In this document: positions 59,473 through 64,000 of the stretch, piece after piece | How the letters are laid out: every line of letters begins with the position of its first letter | How positions within the stretch are numbered: position 1 is the stretch's first letter | DNA from: Algoriphagus oliviformis | Lineage (GTDB): Bacteria; Bacteroidota; Bacteroidia; Cytophagales; Cyclobacteriaceae | Assembly: GCF_017254915.1 (NCBI RefSeq) | Contig: NZ_JAFKCT010000011.1 | Coordinates: forward strand, 1 to 64,000 | Direction of reading: 5' to 3' | DNA: 64,000 bases | Notes under the pieces: model-generated | Told to the model about the DNA's origin: nothing | Seen by the model: the letters and a program-made list of their open reading frames with translations, nothing else | Databases searched by the model: none | Translations under genes and position numbers: made by a program

Positions 59473-60201
59473 TTACTTACGGAAACCGTAAAAGAAGGTC
59501 ATGTAGGCGGATTGGAAAATCTGGTTGTTTTCCGTCGTGGGGATCAGTGGGATTTCCTTGTTGTACCCCTCCAGCATGTATCCGACCTCTAAGCCTGTGG
59601 CGCTGCTTCTGAACACTCCAAACTCAAACATCAGCCCGGCTTTTAAAGTTGCACCGATGGCTACGTCAGATTGGCCAATGCCCTCAAAAAGTCTTCCTGT
59701 CCCCAGGATATTGTAAAAACTCTGATGCCTTTCAGGATCGTATTGCTCGGTGACAGTTTCCACACGGTTGACGGCATACTCGATGTAATAGGGCGCGATA
59801 ATGCCGATCGTTGGGCCTACCGCCGCCAAGGCACTCACTTGTACGCCCTGGTTTGGGGCTTTTTTGAAGAGGACGATCTCACGGCCGTAGTGCGGGCGGA
59901 TGGCGTAGAGATAGTTTGATTTTCCGAAAATGTAGCTGTTGCCCAAGACGGTGTTGTACCGGGATTCTTTGGGGTTCTTCACGTTGGACAGTTCCACTCC
60001 CCAAAAGGCAAATTGGGAATCGTCGATGCGCGTGCCGGCCTTGAATACAAATCCACCAATCAGTCCGCCGTTGGTGTTTTTGTTGATGCCAAACAGGTAC
60101 TCTTTGTCGTATTCGTAATTTCCCACGTCTTCTCTTTGGGAAAATGCCTCCAGACTAAAAAGGAAGAAAAGCGCGGGAAGGATTATTTTCAGCTTGCTCA
60201 T
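59473..60201 (-). CDS. Probable outer-membrane beta-barrel protein, unknown function
   Basis: A 242-aa protein with a signal peptide (IILPALFFLFSLEAFSQ) and alternating aromatic/polar strands (SFYNILGTGRLFEGIG, YMTFFYGFRK at the C terminus). It is 53 bp upstream of lipA on the same strand, though lipA has its own promoter in the gap. No family recognised. Confidence 0.78.
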   Translation of the reverse strand: MSKLKIILPALFFLFSLEAFSQREDVGNYEYDKEYLFGINKNTNGGLIGGFVFKAGTRIDDSQFAFWGVELSNVKNPKESRYNTVLGNSYIFGKSNYLYAIRPHYGREIVLFKKAPNQGVQVSALAAVGPTIGIIAPYYIEYAVNRVETVTEQYDPERHQSFYNILGTGRLFEGIGQSDVAIGATLKAGLMFEFGVFRSSATGLEVGYMLEGYNKEIPLIPTTENNQIFQSAYMTFFYGFRK

Positions 60202-60271
60202 TCGAATTGGTCGAAAATATTGCTCTATTTTTGAATTTAAGTATTTAACTGAATATTAAAAGTAAGAGTTT

Positions 60272-60676
60272 ATGCCCACTATAAAAAGTTCGTATCTGGG
60301 GAATTTGAGGACCCAGTCGGTGCACCTACAGTCCGGCACGGAATTGCTCACAGACGCTCCCGTAGACAACAACGGCAAAGGTGAAAAGTTTTCTCCGACT
60401 GATTTGGTGTCCAGCGCTTTGGGAAGCTGCATGGTGACCATCATGGGCATCGTGGCTGAAAGAAGCGGTGTTTCTTTGGAAGGCTTGAGCTGGGAGGTGA
60501 CCAAGATCATGCAGGCTTCTCCCCGAAAGATCCAAGAGATCGTGGTGGACTTCCGTTGGGATAATCCCGTGGAGGATGGGGCGATGATCCAGAAGCTGAA
60601 AAATGCCGCATTGACCTGTCCTGTGGCGCTGAGCTTGGATCCGGCGATCAAGCAGACGGTGAATTTCGATTTCTGA
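60272..60676 (+). CDS. OsmC family protein
   Basis: A 134-aa peroxiredoxin-like protein of the OsmC/Ohr superfamily; members reduce organic hydroperoxides with a Cys pair. The conserved segment FSPTDLVSSALGSCMVTIMG holds one Cys (residue about 54); a second Cys lies in ALTCPVALSLDP near residue 117. Both catalytic positions are thus present. A TATTTTTG box at 60226-60233 may be its -7 element, with TTG 16 bp upstream, shorter than usual. Confidence 0.9.
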   Translation: MPTIKSSYLGNLRTQSVHLQSGTELLTDAPVDNNGKGEKFSPTDLVSSALGSCMVTIMGIVAERSGVSLEGLSWEVTKIMQASPRKIQEIVVDFRWDNPVEDGAMIQKLKNAALTCPVALSLDPAIKQTVNFDF

Positions 60677-60728
60677 TCGGAACAAATTGCCCTGCGGGGC
60701 GCTTAAAAGTATATAAACCCAAGTATTC

Positions 60729-61637
60729 ATGTGCTACCTTTTTGAGAGCTTCAAGGGCTGGAAGGACTATTGCGAAAGCCGCAACACGAGCCTCGTCCAG
60801 TCGGTCATCGAGTATGAAGTCGAGCAAAAGAACTCTTCCGAGGAAAAGATCTGGGCCGGACTGCAAAGCGCCTACACGGTGATGAAAGAAGCGGTCAAGA
60901 CCGGTCTTGAAGAGGAAATGACTTCCCGCTCCGGGATGATAGACAATGGAGCAAAGAAAGTTTACAGGCATCCGCTGACAGTCCTTTCCCCCGAGTTTCA
61001 AAAGCTGATTTCCCGCGCCTTGGCTGCCAAAGAGGTCAATTCCTGCATGGGAAGGGTGGTGGCTGCGCCTACAGCTGGTGCCTCTGGTATTTTGCCCGGC
61101 ACGATGGTGACGCTGCAGGAGATCCACCAGTTGACCGATTCTAGGATATTGGAAGGCCTGCTCGTGGGAGCGGGGATCGCGCTGATCATCGAGGAGAAAG
61201 CCAGCTTGGCGGGAGCTGTGGGAGGTTGCCAGGCGGAGACCGGATCCGCGGCTGCCATGGCCTCCGGGGCGATTGTGCATTGTCTAGGAGGATCTACGGA
61301 TCAGGTGTTCAACGCAGTGGCGATTACCATCCAGTGTATGCTGGGCTTGGTATGTGATCCGGTGGCCGGTCTGGTGGAGGTTCCCTGCGTCGTCCGCAAT
61401 GCCAGCGCGGCGGCCATCGCATTTAGTTCGGCTCAGATTGCGCTAGCCAACGTCAATGCGGTGATTCCCGTGGATGAGTGTGTGGAGGCAATGGGCGAAA
61501 TCGGTGCCTCCATGGAGAGCCGATACAAAGAAACCGCCATGGGCGGGCTGGCCGCTACGCTCACGGGACAGGAGATCGCCAATCACGTGCTGATCCAGGA
61601 TATCGAGATCCTCCCTGACGAAGATTCATCCGAGTAG
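60729..61637 (+). CDS. L-serine ammonia-lyase, Fe-S dependent, alpha chain
   Basis: A 302-aa alpha subunit of the 4Fe-4S serine dehydratase (serine to pyruvate and ammonia). Conserved Cys residues are in NSCMGRVVAAPTAGASG, GGCQAETGSAAAMA and LVCDPVAGLVEVPCVVRNA. The protein lacks the N-terminal beta domain found in one-chain enzymes, and no beta-chain gene is adjacent. It follows osmC-like at 52 bp and overlaps the convergent membrane-protein gene by 12 bp. Confidence 0.92.
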   Translation: MCYLFESFKGWKDYCESRNTSLVQSVIEYEVEQKNSSEEKIWAGLQSAYTVMKEAVKTGLEEEMTSRSGMIDNGAKKVYRHPLTVLSPEFQKLISRALAAKEVNSCMGRVVAAPTAGASGILPGTMVTLQEIHQLTDSRILEGLLVGAGIALIIEEKASLAGAVGGCQAETGSAAAMASGAIVHCLGGSTDQVFNAVAITIQCMLGLVCDPVAGLVEVPCVVRNASAAAIAFSSAQIALANVNAVIPVDECVEAMGEIGASMESRYKETAMGGLAATLTGQEIANHVLIQDIEILPDEDSSE

Positions 61638-62084
61638 TCGTCCGAAGAAGGGGATTTGAAGGATTTGGTCTATGGTGAGGCCAAAAAAAGATGACCAGAG
61701 CAATGCGCTCCAAAACATGTGGAAATAGATTTTCCGTTTTTTGGTGCCGAAGGAAACCAAGATCAACGTACCTCCTATTGGCGTAAGCACCAGCGGGCTG
61801 ATCAGCGCAATTCCCACTTCCCCGTACTTTGTCCATATTTTGACGATGGATCGGTTTTTCTTGGAGAAGACTGGGCTTTTCTTTTTTACCCGCAATTCGA
61901 GGATTTTTTTGAAACGGCTGCCTACTAGCGTGAAGACAAATACGCTGGTCATCATGCCGGAGACGGTCACCAGGATGATTTCCCAAATACTATAGCCAGC
62001 CGCATTGCCCAGCAGAGGCCCGGCAATGAACTTGAACATGCTCAAGAAGTAAATCCCTAAAAAGGTAATCAATGATTCGCTCAT
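61626..62084 (-). CDS. Small membrane protein, COG2426-like
   Basis: A 152-aa protein with about four hydrophobic segments (LITFLGIYFLSMFKFIAG, EIILVTVSGMMTSVFVFTLVG, GIALISPLVLTPIGGTLILVSF, MFWSALLWSSFFGLTI) and a basic loop. The pattern P-L-V-L-T-P-I-G-G-T recalls small multidrug-export/DedA-type proteins, but the function is uncertain. Its start overlaps the exchanger gene by 4 bp, and its end overlaps the convergent serine dehydratase gene by 12 bp. Confidence 0.72.
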   Translation of the reverse strand: MSESLITFLGIYFLSMFKFIAGPLLGNAAGYSIWEIILVTVSGMMTSVFVFTLVGSRFKKILELRVKKKSPVFSKKNRSIVKIWTKYGEVGIALISPLVLTPIGGTLILVSFGTKKRKIYFHMFWSALLWSSFFGLTIDQILQIPFFGRLLG

Positions 62085-63022
62085 AGGAGGACGACCAAAT
62101 AGGCGATGTAGGCAAGGAGAAGGACCGAGCCTTCTATCTTGGATATACGCATTTTGGTTCTCATTAGGGGGAAAAGCAGCAGGGAAATTCCGATCATCCA
62201 GAGATAGTCTGACTGGACAAATTCGGAGGCTACGGAGATAGGTTTGACGATTGCGGTCAGGCCGATGATCGACAGCACGTTCATGATGTTGCTACCCAGG
62301 ATATTTCCCAAGGCCAGGTCTGTACGCTTCGATAGCGCAGCAATGATCGAGGTGATCAGCTCGGGAAGACTGGTGCCTATCGCGACGATCGTGACCCCGA
62401 TGATCCGCTCGGACACGCCGAATTCCCGGGAGATGAGCACGGCGTTGTTTACCAGCAGTTCAGAACCAAAGTACAAGCCTACGATGCCTCCGGCAAAGAG
62501 TGCGATCGACGCAGGCCAAGCATAGTCACGGACTTCCTCGATTTCCTCTTCCACGGCCTTTTCGTCCTGTTGGATTCCCTTTCCAAGATTTCTGAAGAGG
62601 TATGCGTTGAAGGTGATGAAGCCTATGAACAAGAGGATTCCCTCCATTCGCGACACGGTCAGGTCGAAGCTCAGGGCGTAAAAGACCACCGTGACCAGAA
62701 GCATCAAGACATATTCAAAGCGAACATGGCTCTTTCGGATCATTATCGGATAAAATATTCCGCTGATGCCCAACACCAGGCCGATGTTGGCAATATTGGA
62801 ACCGACGACATTTCCGATGGAGATATCACTGTTGCCCTTGATGGCGGCGGTGAGGCTGACCAAAAGCTCGGGCGCTGAGGTGCCGAAAGCTACGACAGTC
62901 AGTCCGATCAGACCCGTGCTCATACCCAGTTTGAGCGCTATGGAGGAGGCACCATCCACCAGGATTTTGCCGCCAAACAATAGAACGATCAGGCCCAGGG
63001 CCAACAAAAAGTAAGCTGTCAT
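62081..63022 (-). CDS. Calcium/sodium antiporter, CaCA family
   Basis: A 313-aa membrane transporter from ATG 63022 (an earlier in-frame start at 63061 would lie within upp and is rejected). The two inverted alpha repeats are clear: GTSAPELLVSLTAAIKGN with GNVVGSNIANIGLVLG, and GTSLPELITSIIAAL with GNILGSNIMNVLSIIG. About ten helices. It extrudes Ca2+ in exchange for Na+ or H+; the exact coupling is not readable. Operon order upp, exchanger, small membrane protein, with near-zero spacing. Confidence 0.93.
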   Translation of the reverse strand: MTAYFLLALGLIVLLFGGKILVDGASSIALKLGMSTGLIGLTVVAFGTSAPELLVSLTAAIKGNSDISIGNVVGSNIANIGLVLGISGIFYPIMIRKSHVRFEYVLMLLVTVVFYALSFDLTVSRMEGILLFIGFITFNAYLFRNLGKGIQQDEKAVEEEIEEVRDYAWPASIALFAGGIVGLYFGSELLVNNAVLISREFGVSERIIGVTIVAIGTSLPELITSIIAALSKRTDLALGNILGSNIMNVLSIIGLTAIVKPISVASEFVQSDYLWMIGISLLLFPLMRTKMRISKIEGSVLLLAYIAYLVVLL

Positions 63023-63026
63023 TTGG

Positions 63027-63668
63027 TCAAAGTTTTTCTCCGAAAGCCAGATCACCGGCATCGCCCAGCCCGGGCACTATGTAGGACTGCGCGTCTAGAG
63101 ACTGATCGATTGCCCCTACCCAAAGTTGGAGGGGGACGGTGATGTTTTTGCGCAGGTATTCTATTCCTTCCGGTGAGGCGATTGCTGCCGCGATATGGAT
63201 GATTTTGGGAGTGCCGTGCGAGAGTATGGTGTCTACTGTGCGGACAAAGGACTTGCCCGTGGCGAGCATGGGGTCGGCGAGGATCACGGTCTTGTCGGTC
63301 AGATCGGGACTGGCGTGGTAGCCTAGATTGATCTTTATTTCACCTTCGCCCTCTTCACGGAAGGCTCCGATGAAGCCGCTTTCCGCCTTGTCAAAGAAAT
63401 TCAGGAATCCATTGTAAAAAGGCAATGAAGCGCGTAGGACAGCGATCAGCACCGGGTTGACGGCAGGTAGCCTTACCTCCGCTCGAGCCAATGGAGTATC
63501 GACGGTTTTTTGGGTGTAGGGAAAAGTCTTGGAGATCTCATAGGCTAGGATTTCGCCGATGCGCTCAAGGTTTTTTCGGAACCGCAACCGGTCTCCCTGG
63601 ACGGTGACATCCCGGAGTTCAGCTATAAATTGGCTCCCTACCGTATCGTTTTCTGTCAAGACAAACAT
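63027..63668 (-). CDS. upp: Uracil phosphoribosyltransferase
   Basis: A 213-aa pyrimidine-salvage enzyme: uracil + PRPP to UMP. The PRPP loop is VILADPMLATGKS (usual form ATGGS, so Lys replaces one Gly), and the uracil-binding C terminus YIVPGLGDAGDLAFGEKL is intact. First gene of the operon with the Ca2+ exchanger, 4 bp before its start. A terminator of the upstream OmpA gene lies just before it. Confidence 0.93.
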   Translation of the reverse strand: MFVLTENDTVGSQFIAELRDVTVQGDRLRFRKNLERIGEILAYEISKTFPYTQKTVDTPLARAEVRLPAVNPVLIAVLRASLPFYNGFLNFFDKAESGFIGAFREEGEGEIKINLGYHASPDLTDKTVILADPMLATGKSFVRTVDTILSHGTPKIIHIAAAIASPEGIEYLRKNITVPLQLWVGAIDQSLDAQSYIVPGLGDAGDLAFGEKL

Positions 63669-63680
63669 GCAGCAAGTATA

Positions 63681-63711
63681 AAGAAAAAGCCCGGCCGTTT
63701 AAAGCCGGGCT
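63681..63711 (-). terminator. Terminator after the OmpA-domain gene
   Basis: On the minus strand AGCCCGGC, TTTAAACG, GCCGGGCT, then TTTTCTTT. Confidence 0.87.
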
Positions 63712-63723
63712 GGAAAATTGACC

Positions 63724-64000
63724 CTATTTGACCTCGAAGCTGGCCCTTCGAGCCATTTGTCTGGCGTCCGAGGAAGACTTGTCCAAGCTGGTATCCTCGC
63801 CATAGCCTTTGTAGCTGAGCCTTTCCGCCTCTACTCCAGCTGCGATAAGCAGGTCATAGACTGCTCTGGCTCGTCTTTCTGAAAGCTTCTGGTTGTAGTT
63901 TTCCTCTCCAAGTTCATCTGCGAAGCCCTTCACCTCTAGTTTTACTCCTGGATTTTTCTGGAGATAATTGGCTACAAATGCCGCTGAGGAAGTGGAGTAG
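63724..64000 (-). CDS. OmpA C-terminal domain protein, partial at window edge
   Basis: The frame is open from the window edge to a stop at 63724, giving the last 91 residues of an OmpA/MotB-type peptidoglycan-binding domain (VKLEVKGFADELGEENYN, LSERRARAVYDLLIAAGV, GYGEDTSLD). The internal GTG at 63933 is a codon within the domain and not a start. The upstream part lies outside the window. Confidence 0.85.
   Translation of the reverse strand, partial: YSTSSAAFVANYLQKNPGVKLEVKGFADELGEENYNQKLSERRARAVYDLLIAAGVEAERLSYKGYGEDTSLDKSSSDARQMARRASFEVK

Overview
The window looks like chromosomal DNA of a Bacteroidota bacterium, probably a Cytophagales member of the Cyclobacteriaceae/Algoriphagus type (an inference; no rRNA is present). 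The signs are a SusC/SusD pair with a companion lipoprotein, a Bat (aerotolerance-type) operon, bacillithiol synthesis (bshC), DUF4252 proteins behind an ECF sigma factor, an OmpA protein with PorE-like architecture, lipoproteins and signal peptides ending in AQ/SQ, and promoters of the Bacteroidota type TTG-N19/20-TAnnTTTG in front of both tRNAs, lipA and a secreted-protein gene. There is no CRISPR array, insertion sequence, prophage or integrase. Most of the window is ordinary housekeeping and accessory chromosome.

Layout. 0-5.6 kb: minus-strand operon M16 peptidase-ispF-mnmD, then plus-strand bshC-5-formyl-THF cyclo-ligase and a small secreted protein. 6-11.5 kb: susC-susD-lipoprotein transport locus behind an AT-rich, palindrome-bearing leader. 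11.6-17.8 kb: complete 2-oxoglutarate dehydrogenase complex (sucA, sucB with two lipoyl domains, lpd). 17.8-23.4 kb: DUF2520 dehydrogenase, pirin, soluble acyl-ACP desaturase, beta-propeller lipoprotein, M19 dipeptidase lipoprotein. 23.6-26.9 kb: two tandem paralogous secreted sulfatases. 27-33.5 kb: Bat operon (MoxR ATPase, DUF58, DUF4381-like, BatA, a fused BatB-BatC, BatD-like). 34.3-36.9 kb: clpB. 37.4-40.5 kb: secreted protein and an ECF sigma/anti-sigma/2x DUF4252 operon. 40.7 kb: tRNA-Phe. 40.9-45.7 kb: Fe-S electron-transfer pair, a conserved orphan protein, and the PorE-like OmpA lipoprotein. 45.8-50.2 kb: GH57-GT4-debranching enzyme operon for alpha-glucan metabolism. 50.3-50.7 kb: a putative 46-aa protein and tRNA-His. 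50.7-58.5 kb: dihydroorotase, DEAD-box helicase, M28 peptidase, glycine dehydrogenase, membrane protein. 58.5-64 kb: lipA, outer-membrane-type protein, OsmC, serine dehydratase alpha, a minus-strand operon upp-Ca/Na exchanger-small membrane protein, and an OmpA-domain gene cut by the window edge.

The most unusual structure is between genes. At least seven short intergenic stretches are built on a strict 7-bp period with degenerate units (NNCWAGA, TCTWGNN, TACGAWW, CAGNNNN, GTAKCAA, TTCGGTC). Two of them lie at the core of a dispersed ~146-164 bp element with terminal inverted repeats (GATTATCCGC...GCGGATAATC), present once between sucA and sucB and once, inverted, after clpB. An 18-bp exact match links two heptad loci 42 kb apart. 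These resemble the heptanucleotide STRR repeats of cyanobacteria in form, and together they are the best candidate in this window for an undescribed repeat system.
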